DNA from: Streptomyces sp. NBC_01723 | GTDB taxonomy: Bacteria > Actinomycetota > Actinomycetes > Streptomycetales > Streptomycetaceae | Length of the DNA: 64,000 nucleotides | Assembly: GCF_036246005.1 (NCBI RefSeq) | Contig: NZ_CP109171.1 | Coordinates: forward strand, 372,001-436,000 | Reading direction: 5' to 3' | Shown here: positions 9,951-18,653 of the stretch, one piece after another | Position numbering within the stretch: the first letter of the stretch is position 1 | How the letters are laid out: each line of letters begins with the position of its first letter | Made by a program: the position numbers and the translations under genes | The notes under the pieces: model-generated | The model's input: the letters and a program-made list of their open reading frames with translations, nothing else | The model's database searches: none | Told to the model about the DNA's origin: nothing

Positions 9951-10943
9951 TCACCTGTGTACGACCGACTCCACCACGGCGACGGCCTCCGACAGGCCCG
10001 GCGGGTGCGGCAGCCCCGGTGAGGTCTGCCCGGCCCAGCCGGGGCCGAGCGTCAGCACCACGGGCTTCCTGCGGGCGCCGCGCACGCCCCACTCGATCGC
10101 CGAAACCTGCTGGGCGAGCGGCCGGCTGGCCGTGGTGCGGGACTGCGCCCACAGCCCCACCGCGGCCGGGCCGGTCCTGCGGACGGCGGCCACGAGCGAC
10201 TCGACGGGCAGGGCGCCGCCGAACATGCGGACCGGCAGGCCCCGTTCGGCCAGCGCGGCGGCCAGGACCTCCAGGGGCAGCGTGTGGTTCTCCGCGGGCA
10301 CGCAGGCGAGCACCGTGGTGGCGCCGGGCCGGTCGGCGACCACGGGCGGCGCGTGGCGGCGCAGGGCGCCGGAGACGTGCCAGGACAGGAAGTGCTCGAC
10401 CTCGACGTACCGCTCGCCCACGGACTCCCACTTGCGTCCGACGGCCTGGAGCGTCGGCATGATCACCTCCGTCCAGGCGGCGACCAGGCCGTGCTCCTCG
10501 ATCGCGTCCTCCAGCAGCTTGTCGAGGGCGGCGGCGTCGAGTCTCAGGGCCGAGCGGGCGATGCCCTTGCACTCCTGACGTACGTCGCCGAGCCGCATGC
10601 CGGTGCCGGCGCGGCTGCGTGCCGGGGGCGGCGGCCGGGGAGCGGTCCGGCGCGGGGGCGTGCCGGGGGCGGCTTCGCCGAGGGCCAGGCGGGCGGCCTC
10701 GGCGGGCGGCAGCCCGGTCGCCGTCAGCGCGCACATCCGTTCCAGCCGGGCGAGGTCGTCGGCGGTCCAGCGGCGGTGCCGTCCGCCGGTGTGCGCGGCG
10801 GGACCGAGCCCGTAGCGGCGGTCCCACGACCGGACGGTGGTCGGCGCCACCCCGAGGCGCCGTGCCACCTCGCCGGTGGTCAGCCCGCCACCTCGCCGGG
10901 CATCAGCGTCGGCCTCCGTCTCATCGTCCCTGTCCAGAGCCAT
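9951..10943 (-). CDS. litR: MerR-family light sensor with adenosylcobalamin-binding domain
   Basis: This 330-residue regulator has an N-terminal MerR helix-turn-helix (LTTGEVARRLGVAPTTVRSW, residues 21-40), a proline-rich linker, and a C-terminal cobalamin module. The helical-bundle Trp-Glu-His signature is W172-x10-E183-H184, one residue longer than the W-x9-EH I know from CarH. The lower-ligand motif is E218-N-H220-T-L-P, with proline in place of the usual final glycine. By analogy with CarH/LitR, adenosyl-B12 photolysis should change its DNA binding. It is divergent from litS, with direct repeats in the shared upstream region. Confidence 0.92.
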   Translation of the reverse strand: MALDRDDETEADADARRGGGLTTGEVARRLGVAPTTVRSWDRRYGLGPAAHTGGRHRRWTADDLARLERMCALTATGLPPAEAARLALGEAAPGTPPRRTAPRPPPPARSRAGTGMRLGDVRQECKGIARSALRLDAAALDKLLEDAIEEHGLVAAWTEVIMPTLQAVGRKWESVGERYVEVEHFLSWHVSGALRRHAPPVVADRPGATTVLACVPAENHTLPLEVLAAALAERGLPVRMFGGALPVESLVAAVRRTGPAAVGLWAQSRTTASRPLAQQVSAIEWGVRGARRKPVVLTLGPGWAGQTSPGLPHPPGLSEAVAVVESVVHR

Positions 10944-10949
10944 ATTCTC

Positions 10950-10979
10950 ATCTTACGACGCACAAACGACGCATGTTGC
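10950..10979 (-). promoter_or_regulatory. Candidate litR promoter filled by direct repeats
   Basis: Reading toward litR there is a TAAGAT -10 element (10955-10950) and a weak GCAACA -35 element (10979-10974) with an 18-base spacer. The spacer consists of two copies of the 8-base repeat described in the next entry. A protein bound there would block RNA polymerase, which fits autoregulation by LitR. The -35 element is a poor match, so the promoter call is tentative. Confidence 0.5.
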
Positions 10980-10988
10980 GTGCGTCGT
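10955..10988. promoter_or_regulatory. Putative LitR operator: 11-bp-spaced direct repeats plus inverted copy
   Basis: ACGACGCA occurs at 10955-10962 and again at 10966-10973, exactly 11 bases apart. A perfect inverted copy, TGCGTCGT, lies at 10981-10988 after a 7-base gap. Direct repeats at one helical turn are the known architecture of CarH operators, which bind tetrameric B12 photoreceptors in the dark. The site is the only shared control region of litR and litS. Confidence 0.68.
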
Positions 10989-11104
10989 TCGCTCTCACAA
11001 GACTGTTTTTCAAGGGCTGCTGCCAACGAACCCCACACCGTCCGGAACCCGCCGCGCGGGTGGCTCTCCGCCTCGGACAGCGCAGACGCCAGGAGGAACA
11101 GATC

Positions 11105-11749
11105 ATGACCACGAAAGCGCGACACTCCGACGTCCCCGCCGGTCCGCCGGCGAACCAGCCGGACGAGGACGAGCTCGCCCGTGGTCTGTGCGCGTCCGAC
11201 GAGCTCGCCTTCGCGGCCGTCTACCGGCGCTGGGGCTCACTCGTCCACACCCTGGCCAGCCGCTCGCTCGGAGATCCCCACGAGGCCGAGGACGTGACGC
11301 AGCAGGTGTTCATCGGCGCCTGGCGCGGACGGGCGGGTTACCGCCCGGAGCGGGGGCCGCTCGGCGGCTGGCTGGTCGGCATCACGCGCCGCAAGATCGT
11401 CGACGCCCTGGCGGCCAGGACGCGCCGCCTCGCCCTGGTCGAATCGCTGGCGTACGACGCCGACGGGCACCGCCACGACGCGGGCGTGGACGAGGTCCTG
11501 GACCGGGTGCTGCTGGTCGACGCGTTGTCGGGGCTGCCCCGCGGCCAGCGCGAGGTCCTGTGCATGGCCTTCTACGAGGACCTCACCCAGGCCCAGATCG
11601 CCGAGCGCACCGGCACGCCGCTGGGCACGGTCAAGAGCCACACCCGCCGCGGTCTGCGCCGCCTGCGCGAGGGGATCGAGCAGGGCCGCGCCGACGAGCA
11701 GGCGGCGGACCGAGAAGAGAAACCCCACCGCACGGCGCATCCGTCGTGA
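11105..11749 (+). CDS. litS: ECF RNA polymerase sigma factor of the light-response locus
   Basis: Extracytoplasmic-function sigma factor of 214 residues. Region 2 is seen as LAFAAVYRRWGSLVHTLASR with DVTQQVFIGAW; region 4 is PRGQREVLCMAFYEDLTQAQ followed by AERTGTPLGTVKSHTRRGLR. ATG 11105 has AGGAGG ten bases upstream. It is divergent from litR and leads an operon with a DUF4397 membrane protein and a zinc anti-sigma factor. In S. coelicolor the corresponding sigma factor LitS drives transcription of the crt operons in light; the same role is inferred here from gene order. Confidence 0.9.
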   Translation: MTTKARHSDVPAGPPANQPDEDELARGLCASDELAFAAVYRRWGSLVHTLASRSLGDPHEAEDVTQQVFIGAWRGRAGYRPERGPLGGWLVGITRRKIVDALAARTRRLALVESLAYDADGHRHDAGVDEVLDRVLLVDALSGLPRGQREVLCMAFYEDLTQAQIAERTGTPLGTVKSHTRRGLRRLREGIEQGRADEQAADREEKPHRTAHPS

Positions 11750-11827
11750 CCCCCGTGCCCGAAATGGGGATACGAGCCACCAACGAGACCGCCCTGACGG
11801 GCGCCCCTCGAAGAAGGGATGATCCTC

Positions 11828-12667
11828 ATGGCTTCCCGAATTCCGCTCATCCTCGGCGCGTCGGCCGGAGCCTGCGCCCTGGCCCTCACCGCCGCCGCAC
11901 CCGCCGTGTCCGCACCCGCGGGCGGCGGTGACGACTCGGCCATGGTGTCCGTCTTCCACGGCGTCCCCGGACTCGACGTCGACGTCTACGCCAACGGTGA
12001 CAAGCTGCTGAGCGACTTCAAGCCCGGCACGGTGACAGACCCGCAGTCCTTGAAGGCGGGCTCCTACGACATCCAGGTCTTCGAGGCCGGACAGGGCCCC
12101 GACGGCACCCCGGCCATCGAGAAGGAGGTCAAGGTACCCGCCGGTGCGAACGCCACCATCGCCGCGCACCTGTCCGCCGACGGCACACCCCAGCTGACGG
12201 CCTTCACCAACGACGTCTCCGCGGTCGACGACGGCCAGTCGCGGCTGACGGTACGCCACGTCGCCGCCGCACCCGCCGTGGACGTCCGCGCGGACGGTCA
12301 GCCCGTGTTCAAGGGACTGGAGAACCCGAAGCAGGACACCGCCGTGGTCGACGCCGGCACGGTCTCCGCCGACGTGGTGCTCGCCGGCACCGACACCGTG
12401 GCGATCGGCCCGGCCGACCTGAACCTCAAGGACGGCACGAGCAACGTCGCCTACGCCTGGGGCAGCGCGGCCGACAAGAACCTGGCACTGGCGACCCAGA
12501 CGCTCGACACCACGGACGCCTCACCGAGCGGCGGCTACTCGGGTGCCAACGCCGTCGGCCTCACCCCGAACTCGTCGGAGCAGTGGCTGGCCTGGGCGGC
12601 CGTGACGGGCATGGTCACCCTGACCGGCGTCCTGGTGTTCCGCCGGGCCGCGGAGCACCGTGGGTGA
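11828..12667 (+). CDS. DUF4397 secreted/membrane-anchored protein downstream of litS
   Basis: Protein of 279 residues with an N-terminal signal peptide (about residues 1-35, ending AVSAPAG), a DUF4397 beta-rich region beginning SAMVSVFHGVPGLDVDVYAN, and a C-terminal transmembrane helix (about residues 252-270) followed by RRAAEHRG. The ATG at 11828 was preferred over 11819 because AAGAAGGG is at the right distance from it. The 3' end overlaps a GTG of the next gene. It occupies the litA/litB region of the light-response operon. It may display a sensor or scaffold domain outside the cell; its biochemical role is unknown. Confidence 0.82.
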   Translation: MASRIPLILGASAGACALALTAAAPAVSAPAGGGDDSAMVSVFHGVPGLDVDVYANGDKLLSDFKPGTVTDPQSLKAGSYDIQVFEAGQGPDGTPAIEKEVKVPAGANATIAAHLSADGTPQLTAFTNDVSAVDDGQSRLTVRHVAAAPAVDVRADGQPVFKGLENPKQDTAVVDAGTVSADVVLAGTDTVAIGPADLNLKDGTSNVAYAWGSAADKNLALATQTLDTTDASPSGGYSGANAVGLTPNSSEQWLAWAAVTGMVTLTGVLVFRRAAEHRG

Positions 12668-12699
12668 ACCGGCCCCGGCACACCGGCAGGAGGGCAGAG

Positions 12700-13080
12700 G
12701 TGCCACATGTCGACCCCGCGCATCTGGTGGAACTGGCACTCGGAAACGACGCCACGCACGACGACGTCGGCGCCCTCCAGCACCTCGCCGCGTGCGGGCG
12801 CTGCCGGGAGGAACTGCACCTCATGACCCGCGTCGTCATGGCGGCCCGCGGAGTCGAGGAGCCGGACCTCCCGAGCGCCCCTCCGGCACATGTGTGGCAG
12901 CGCATCACCCAGGGCCTGTCCGAGTCGGACCAACCCGCCGCACCGGCACCCGTGGACGCGGGGCGCCACCCGCACACGGCATCGGCCGTGCGACCCCGCA
13001 CCCGTGGGCGCCGCACGGCCGGAGCCGCACTCGGGCTCCTCGCCGGGGCGGCGGTCGTTCGGTGGTGGCGGAGGCGGTGA
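12700..13080 (+). CDS. Zinc-finger (ZAS) anti-sigma factor for LitS
   Basis: Small protein of 126 residues with the zinc-associated anti-sigma signature H28-x3-C32-x2-C35 (in LQHLAACGRCREEL), a variable middle, and a single C-terminal transmembrane segment (AGAALGLLAGAAVV). Such proteins sequester a cognate ECF sigma factor at the membrane, so LitS is the likely partner. GTG 12700 is chosen since AGGAGGG precedes it by five bases; an in-frame GTG at 12664 overlapping the previous stop is the alternative. It is the last gene of the litS operon and meets the histidine kinase gene tail to tail. Confidence 0.83.
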   Translation: MPHVDPAHLVELALGNDATHDDVGALQHLAACGRCREELHLMTRVVMAARGVEEPDLPSAPPAHVWQRITQGLSESDQPAAPAPVDAGRHPHTASAVRPRTRGRRTAGAALGLLAGAAVVRWWRRR

Positions 13081-13119
13081 GCGCGGCCGGCCCACGGCGG
13101 GGCACGCGCCCGCCGCCGG

Positions 13120-14325
13120 TCACGGGAAGCGCACGCCGACGGCCAGTCCCCCCTCCGGGCCGGGTTCCGCCGTGAGCCGTGCGTCGTGGGCCTGGGTGAT
13201 GGAGCGGACGATGGAGAGGCCCAGTCCGTGGCCCGTGGTGGCCGTACGGTCCTGGGCATGGCGGCGGAAGGGTTCGAAGAGGTCGGTGACGTGCTCGGCG
13301 GGGATACGCGGGCCGGTGTTGGTCACCGTCAGGCAGCGGCCGTCCAGTCGGACGCGCACATGACCGCCGCTGTGGTTGTACTGGATGGCGTTGCGCACGA
13401 GGTTGGTCAGGAGATGACGCAGGAGAAGCGGGTTGCCCACGACGACCAGCGGTGAGTCCGCCGTGATGGTGAGGGTCACGCCGCTGCGTGCGGCCTGCGC
13501 GGCGTGTCCGGTGGTCACGAGCCGGGCCGTGGCCGCCAGGTCGACGCTCTCCGTCTCGTCCAGGCCGCGGTCGCTGCGGGCGAGCAGCAGCAGTGCGTTG
13601 ATCAGCTGCTCGGCCTCGCGGTTGGCGGCGAGCAGGTCGTCGCGCACCCCGGCGAGATCGTCGGTGAGCGGTCCGGCCAGGCCCACCTCGATGCTGGTGC
13701 GCTGGACGGCGAGGGGAGTCTTCAGTTCGTGGGAGGCGTTGGCGACGAATCGGCGCCGGCTCTCGAAGGAGCGCTCCAGGCGGTCCAGCATGGTGTCGAA
13801 GGTGTCGGCGAGGCGGTGGAGTTCGTCGTCGGGACCGGTCAGGGCCAGGCGCTGGTCGAGGTTCTGTTCGCCGATGCGGCGCGCGGCGTCCGTCATCGAG
13901 ACGACCGGCCTCAGGGCCCGTCCCGCCAGCCACCAGCCGAGCACCCCGGCCAGCAGTGCCGTGAACAGCAGGCCGACGGCCGACCAGAGCACCATCTGAC
14001 GCAGCGCGGTGTCCTGGACGGCCTGCACCGTCTGGTCGATCTTCCGGACCATGGCGACGTCGCCGTCGGCGCGGACCCGGTGGGGCGCGCCGCCCGTCGG
14101 CCGCGTCGGTCCGGCCGAGGAGGCGCCGCCGGTCGGGGTGTTGCCGTAGGTGATCTCCATGCCGTCGACCTGTTGGGCCGTCCCGTAGCGGACGAGGAGC
14201 ACCACGAAGGCGAGCAGCCCCACCCCGGCGAGCAGGACCAGGGCGCCGATGGCGGTGGCGAGGCGGACGCGGAAGGGGATCCGGCTGAGGCGGGCCCGGT
14301 ACCGACGGACGGGGTTCAGTCGCAC
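13120..14325 (-). CDS. Sensor histidine kinase
   Basis: Membrane kinase of 401 residues. Two transmembrane helices flank an extracytoplasmic region (first about residues 20-42, second about 115-135), followed by a HAMP linker. The phosphoacceptor motif is NASHELKTPLA, and the ATPase domain has an N-box (LVRNAIQYN) and G-box (TTGHGLGLSIV). The GTG start at 14325 lies inside the response-regulator gene, a ten-base overlap typical of coupled kinase/regulator pairs. With its regulator it is divergent from an FtsX-type ABC transporter operon, which is the likely target. Confidence 0.9.
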   Translation of the reverse strand: MRLNPVRRYRARLSRIPFRVRLATAIGALVLLAGVGLLAFVVLLVRYGTAQQVDGMEITYGNTPTGGASSAGPTRPTGGAPHRVRADGDVAMVRKIDQTVQAVQDTALRQMVLWSAVGLLFTALLAGVLGWWLAGRALRPVVSMTDAARRIGEQNLDQRLALTGPDDELHRLADTFDTMLDRLERSFESRRRFVANASHELKTPLAVQRTSIEVGLAGPLTDDLAGVRDDLLAANREAEQLINALLLLARSDRGLDETESVDLAATARLVTTGHAAQAARSGVTLTITADSPLVVVGNPLLLRHLLTNLVRNAIQYNHSGGHVRVRLDGRCLTVTNTGPRIPAEHVTDLFEPFRRHAQDRTATTGHGLGLSIVRSITQAHDARLTAEPGPEGGLAVGVRFP

Positions 14326-14978
14326 AGCCGGTAGCCCTGTCCGTCGTCCACGGTGATGAGCGCCGCGGGACCGAGCTTGCCGCGGAGCCTGCTGACCGTG
14401 GCGCGGACCGCGCTGGTGCGCGGGTCGAGATGTTCGTCCCAGACGGTGCGGACGAGTTCGCCGTGCGGCACGGGTGCGCCCGTCGCGGTCATCAGCAGTT
14501 CCAGGACCGCGAACTCCTTCGGCGTCAGGTCCAGCGGCTGGCCCTCCACGGACACCTCGCGGCGCGTCCGGTTCAGGCTGATGCCCTGGTGGCGCAGGAC
14601 CACGGGTGGGGGCTTGGGCACACGACGGCTCAATGCCCTCACCCGGGCGACCAGTTCGGCGAAGTCGAACGGCTTGGGCAGATAGTCGTCGGCGCCGAGG
14701 GCGGTGAGGCCGTACACCCGGTCGGCTGTCTCCCCGGCCGCGGTCAGCATCAGGATCGGCGGCGCGTCGCCGGCCGCGCGCAGCCGCCGGCACACCTCGT
14801 CGCCGGTCATGACGGGCAGATCGCGGTCGAGGATCAGCACGTCGTAGTCGGTGTGCAGACACATCCGCTCGGCCATGTCCCCTGAGCCGGCCACGTCGAC
14901 GGCCATCGCCTGCCGGCGCAGGCCGGTGGCGACGGTGCGGGCCAGAACGCGGTGATCCTCGGCTACCAGAACTCTCAT
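14316..14978 (-). CDS. OmpR/PhoB-family response regulator
   Basis: 220-residue regulator with an N-terminal receiver domain and a C-terminal winged helix. The phosphorylation site region is DVLILDRDLPVMTGDEV (Asp about residue 51), the Lys switch is in DDYLPKPFDFAE, and the DNA-binding part is seen in LTPKEFAVLELLM and SAVRATVSRLRGKLG. It is transcribed before the overlapping histidine kinase. The 134-base gap to the divergent transporter gene at 15113 is the obvious target promoter region. Receiver residues look intact. Confidence 0.93.
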   Translation of the reverse strand: MRVLVAEDHRVLARTVATGLRRQAMAVDVAGSGDMAERMCLHTDYDVLILDRDLPVMTGDEVCRRLRAAGDAPPILMLTAAGETADRVYGLTALGADDYLPKPFDFAELVARVRALSRRVPKPPPVVLRHQGISLNRTRREVSVEGQPLDLTPKEFAVLELLMTATGAPVPHGELVRTVWDEHLDPRTSAVRATVSRLRGKLGPAALITVDDGQGYRLCD

Positions 14979-15112
14979 GCGCCCATGAAAGCAAGGTCAC
15001 CATTGCACCGGGATAAGGACGCCGGACGCCTTGGCCGGACCAGCGGGCTCGGCGCTTATGCCGCTGTAACGCGTTTATCCGGCTGCGAACGGCCGCCTGT
15101 TCTCCTCCTCCC

Positions 15113-16390
15113 ATGAACTTCGTCAAGCGCGCCGGGACGAGCCTGCGGGTCCGGAAGTCCAGGACCGCCGCCCTGTTGGGCATCTTCCTGGTGATGTGCA
15201 CCCTGCTGCTGGGCGGGTTCCTGCTCCAGGGCGCCGCGGCCCGGCAGGAGGCCGAGGTGGGACGCGTCATCGGCGTCGACGTGACCGTGCGGGGCGAGGG
15301 CCTCACCCCGGACCTCGCGGACCGGCTCGGTTCCTCGGAGGTGGTGCACCGCTACAACCCGCTGCTCCGGTCGGCGGCCGCGGCGAGCGGCTTCTCCCCC
15401 CTGGAGTCCGACAAGCCGGGGCCCGGCGGCACCCGCGCCAAGAACGGCGAGGAACGGCCCCTGCTGGCACTCCACGGCGTGCGGGACTCCGGCCTGCTGC
15501 TGCCCTTCTCCTACGGCTCGGCCAGGATCACGGCGGGCCGTGCCCTCACACCGCGGGACGCCGGCCGCCACGTCGCGTTGGTCGAGGAGCGGCTCGCCGA
15601 GCGGAACGGTCTCACGGCGGGCGACACCGTGCGGCTGCGGCCGGCCGACGGCGAGCGCACCACGTCCGCCACGATCGTCGGGGTGTTCCGGGACCCGACG
15701 CCCGACCCGGCCCGGTGGACACCGGCAAGGGAACTGCCCGGCAACACGGTCTACGCACCCGTGAGCACGGCGCAGCAGTTGGGCGGCGGTACGGCGGACG
15801 TCACCGAGGCGGTCTACCGGATCGGGTCGCCGGAACAGGTCGAACACCTCCACGCCGAGGCCGAACGGCTGCTCGGAGGCGGCGCCTTCGAGTTCCGCGT
15901 CAACGACAAGGCGTATCTGGACCAGGTCCGGCCGGTCCAGCGGGTCGGCACGTTCGCGCAGCTGATCGTCTGGCTGATCGCCCTGGCGGGTGCGCTGGTC
16001 CTGGGCCTCGTCGTGCTGTCGCAGACCCGCGAGCGCCGTGCCGAACTCGGGGTGCTCCTCTCGATGGGCGAGCGGAAGTGGAAGCTCGTCGGCCAGCACG
16101 TCGTGGAGGTGACCGCCGTCGCCCTGCCCGCCGTGTTCATCGCCGCCCAGATCGCCCTCGCGGCCGGCCCACGGACCGGTGACGCCCTCCTGACCGGCGA
16201 GGCGGACAAGCCCGCCGCCCGTACCGGGGCACCGCGGACGACGGTCGACCCGCCCGTGGCCCGCGTCGAACTCTCCGACGTCGGCCGGGTCGCCGGCATC
16301 GCCCTGGGCATCTCCCTGGTCGCCACGGTCGTCCCCGGCATCGGCATCCTGCGCCTGCACCCGCGCTCCATCCTCACCGACGACGCCTGA
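15113..16390 (+). CDS. FtsX-like ABC transporter permease
   Basis: Permease of 425 residues, half the usual size of the MacB/BceB-type double permeases. There is an N-terminal helix (about residues 20-45), a large extracytoplasmic domain, and three C-terminal helices, the first with the FtsX segment RERRAELGVLLSMGERKWKL. Its N-terminus (MNFVKRAG) is nearly the same as that of the next gene, so the two are probably duplicates forming a heterodimer. It lies opposite a two-component system, a layout common for exporters of antimicrobial peptides or lipids. Confidence 0.88.
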   Translation: MNFVKRAGTSLRVRKSRTAALLGIFLVMCTLLLGGFLLQGAAARQEAEVGRVIGVDVTVRGEGLTPDLADRLGSSEVVHRYNPLLRSAAAASGFSPLESDKPGPGGTRAKNGEERPLLALHGVRDSGLLLPFSYGSARITAGRALTPRDAGRHVALVEERLAERNGLTAGDTVRLRPADGERTTSATIVGVFRDPTPDPARWTPARELPGNTVYAPVSTAQQLGGGTADVTEAVYRIGSPEQVEHLHAEAERLLGGGAFEFRVNDKAYLDQVRPVQRVGTFAQLIVWLIALAGALVLGLVVLSQTRERRAELGVLLSMGERKWKLVGQHVVEVTAVALPAVFIAAQIALAAGPRTGDALLTGEADKPAARTGAPRTTVDPPVARVELSDVGRVAGIALGISLVATVVPGIGILRLHPRSILTDDA

Positions 16391-16449
16391 CCACCGCACA
16401 GCACCGAGCCCGACAGCGGCTCCGACACCGACGGGAAGAACCGAACCTC

Positions 16450-17856
16450 ATGAACTTCGTCAAACGCGCCGGCCTCAGTCTGTGGGCGCGCAAGGGCAGG
16501 ACCCTGATCACCCTGTGCACCTTCCTGGTCATCTCCGTGATGGTGCTGGCCGGCGTGCTGATCAACGACGCGACGGCGCAGGCCCGGCGGGAGGCCACGC
16601 GTTCCGTGGGTGCCGAGGTCAGCCTCGGCATGGACCCGGGTGACCTGAGCGGCAGCGGCGGCGGCTTCCAGGCACCGCGGATCGACGCGTCCACCGTGGA
16701 CGAGCTGGGCGGCCTGCCGCAGGTGCGGAAGTACACCTACTCGATGTGGGACCGCGGCATCCTCAAGGGGAACGCCGAGCTGGTCACCGAGGGCGCGCAG
16801 GGCGGTATGGGGCCCGGCGGGACGGCGACGGTGGGCGTCCTCGACTCCTCGCTGCGGGCCGACTTCCGCAGCGGCAGGTTCCGGCTCCTGTCCGGGCGGC
16901 ACCTGACGGCGGCCGACAAGGACGACAGGCTCCTGCTGATCGAGGAACGGCTGGCGCGGAAGAACGGGCTGCGGGTCGGCGGCCGGATCACGCTGGGCAG
17001 CAACGACGGCACGTCCTCGGCCGACTTCACCGTGGCCGGGATCTACCGCGACCCCCGGCCCGTCTCCGAACCCGACCCGGAGTACGGCGTCAACCCGGCC
17101 AACATGCTCTACGCGTCGGTGGGCGCCTTCGCCGGCCTCAACTCCGGTGGCGACGGGGCCGCGAAGGACTCCGGTGGCGGCTCCCTCCAGGTCGCCGAGG
17201 CCACCTTCCTCCTCCGCGACGCCGATGACCTGAACGGCTTCAAGAAGGAGGCCGAGACCGTCGCCGGGCCGGCGCTCGACGGGTTCGCGCTCGACGCCAA
17301 CGACAAGGCCCTGCGGCAGATGACGGGCCCGCTCAAGAGCATCGGCTCCACCGCCACCCTCGCCATGTGGCTGATCGGCGTCGCGGGCGCCGCCGTTCTC
17401 GCCCTGCTGGTCAACCTCGCGGTCAAGCAGCGCCGCAGGGAGTACGGCGTGCTCCTGGCGATGGGTGAGAAGAAGGGCGGACTCATCGCCCAGCAGGCAC
17501 TGGAGATGGTCGTGGTGGCCGCCCTCGCCGTGGGCCTGAGTTCCCTGTTCACCGGTGCCCTCACGCAGTACGCGGGCCAGTCGCTGCTCGGCCGGGAGGC
17601 CGCGGCGGCCCAGCGGAAGATCGACTCCTGGGAGGCGCCGCCCCCCGGCAGCACGGGCCTCGACCGGGGCCTCGACCCCGACGACAAGCCGGTCGAGAAC
17701 GCCGACCCCGTCGACCGGATCACCGTACGTCTCGACCGGGCGGACCTGGCCACCGTGGGCGGCGTCGGCCTCGGCATCGCCCTCCTGGCCACCGCCCTCC
17801 CCGCCGGCGCGGTCCTGCGCCTCAGCCCGCGGGCCATCCTCACGAAAGGCAAGTGA
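16450..17856 (+). CDS. FtsX-like ABC transporter permease, paralogue of the preceding gene
   Basis: 468-residue permease with the same layout as its neighbour: N-terminal helix (LITLCTFLVISVMVLAGVLI), a long external domain, then a block with RRREYGVLLAMGEKKGGLIA and two further helices. It shares the MNFVKRAG start. It is larger, with an insert around residues 385-430 rich in Pro, Asp and Gly. It sits 59 bases after the first permease and seven bases before the ATPase gene, so the three genes are one transport operon. Substrate is not readable from the sequence. Confidence 0.88.
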   Translation: MNFVKRAGLSLWARKGRTLITLCTFLVISVMVLAGVLINDATAQARREATRSVGAEVSLGMDPGDLSGSGGGFQAPRIDASTVDELGGLPQVRKYTYSMWDRGILKGNAELVTEGAQGGMGPGGTATVGVLDSSLRADFRSGRFRLLSGRHLTAADKDDRLLLIEERLARKNGLRVGGRITLGSNDGTSSADFTVAGIYRDPRPVSEPDPEYGVNPANMLYASVGAFAGLNSGGDGAAKDSGGGSLQVAEATFLLRDADDLNGFKKEAETVAGPALDGFALDANDKALRQMTGPLKSIGSTATLAMWLIGVAGAAVLALLVNLAVKQRRREYGVLLAMGEKKGGLIAQQALEMVVVAALAVGLSSLFTGALTQYAGQSLLGREAAAAQRKIDSWEAPPPGSTGLDRGLDPDDKPVENADPVDRITVRLDRADLATVGGVGLGIALLATALPAGAVLRLSPRAILTKGK

Positions 17857-17863
17857 CCCCACC

Positions 17864-18571
17864 ATGACCCGGGCCACCACCACCCGACCCGTCCTGCGGC
17901 TCGACGGCGTCAGCCACACCTACGCGGACCAGCGCCGCCGGACCACCGTCCTCAAGAACATCGACTGCGCCTTCGACCGCGGCACCTTCCACACCGTCCT
18001 GGGCCCCTCGGGCAGCGGCAAGACCACCCTGCTCAGCCTCGCCAGCGGGCTCGACGCCCCGACCAAGGGCACCGTCAGCTTCGACGGCCGGGACCTCACG
18101 GAGCTGGGCCTCGGCCGCTACCGCAACAAGCACGCCGCGACGGTCTTCCAGCAGTACAACCTCCTCACCTACATGACCGCCCTGCAGAACGTCACCACCG
18201 CGATGGAGATCACCGGTGTCCGGCCCGCGACGGGCAGCCGCAGGTCCGGGGCCCTGCGCCTGCTGGAGAGCGTCGGCCTGGACGCCGACACCGCCCGGCG
18301 CAACGTACTGCGGCTGTCCGGCGGCCAGCAGCAGCGCGTCGCCATCGCCCGCGCGCTGGCCTGCGACGTCGACATCCTCTTCGCCGACGAACCCACCGGA
18401 AACCTCGACGAGGACACCGCGCAGGGCGTCATCGACATCTTCCGCGAACTCGCCCACGTGCAGGGCAAGTGCGTGGTCGTCGTCACCCACTCCCAGCGGC
18501 TCGCCGCCCAGTCGGACCGCGTCCTCACCCTGCGCAAGGGCAGGCTGACGGAACAGGTGAACCGGCCCTGA
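17864..18571 (+). CDS. ABC transporter ATP-binding protein (MacB/LolD type)
   Basis: ATPase of 235 residues with every expected motif: Walker A GPSGSGKTTL, Q-loop FQQYNLLTYM, signature LSGGQQQRVAIARAL, Walker B DILFADEPTGNLD, and switch His in VVTHSQRLA. It should energise the two FtsX permeases encoded just upstream. ATG 17864 follows the permease stop closely. The operon is probably under the divergent two-component system at 13120-14978. Confidence 0.93.
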   Translation: MTRATTTRPVLRLDGVSHTYADQRRRTTVLKNIDCAFDRGTFHTVLGPSGSGKTTLLSLASGLDAPTKGTVSFDGRDLTELGLGRYRNKHAATVFQQYNLLTYMTALQNVTTAMEITGVRPATGSRRSGALRLLESVGLDADTARRNVLRLSGGQQQRVAIARALACDVDILFADEPTGNLDEDTAQGVIDIFRELAHVQGKCVVVVTHSQRLAAQSDRVLTLRKGRLTEQVNRP

Positions 18572-18653
18572 GCAAGCGGTTCCCGAGCGCCCGGAGAACC
18601 CGCACTTCGGGCAAGTACTCGCCCGCGCCGGGGTGGGTCGGAGATCATGAAGC

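Noticed and set aside
12664..12699. GTG 12664 as start of the anti-sigma gene
   Set aside because: It overlaps the previous stop attractively, but the AGGAGGG site fits GTG 12700 and the zinc-finger region starts soon after.
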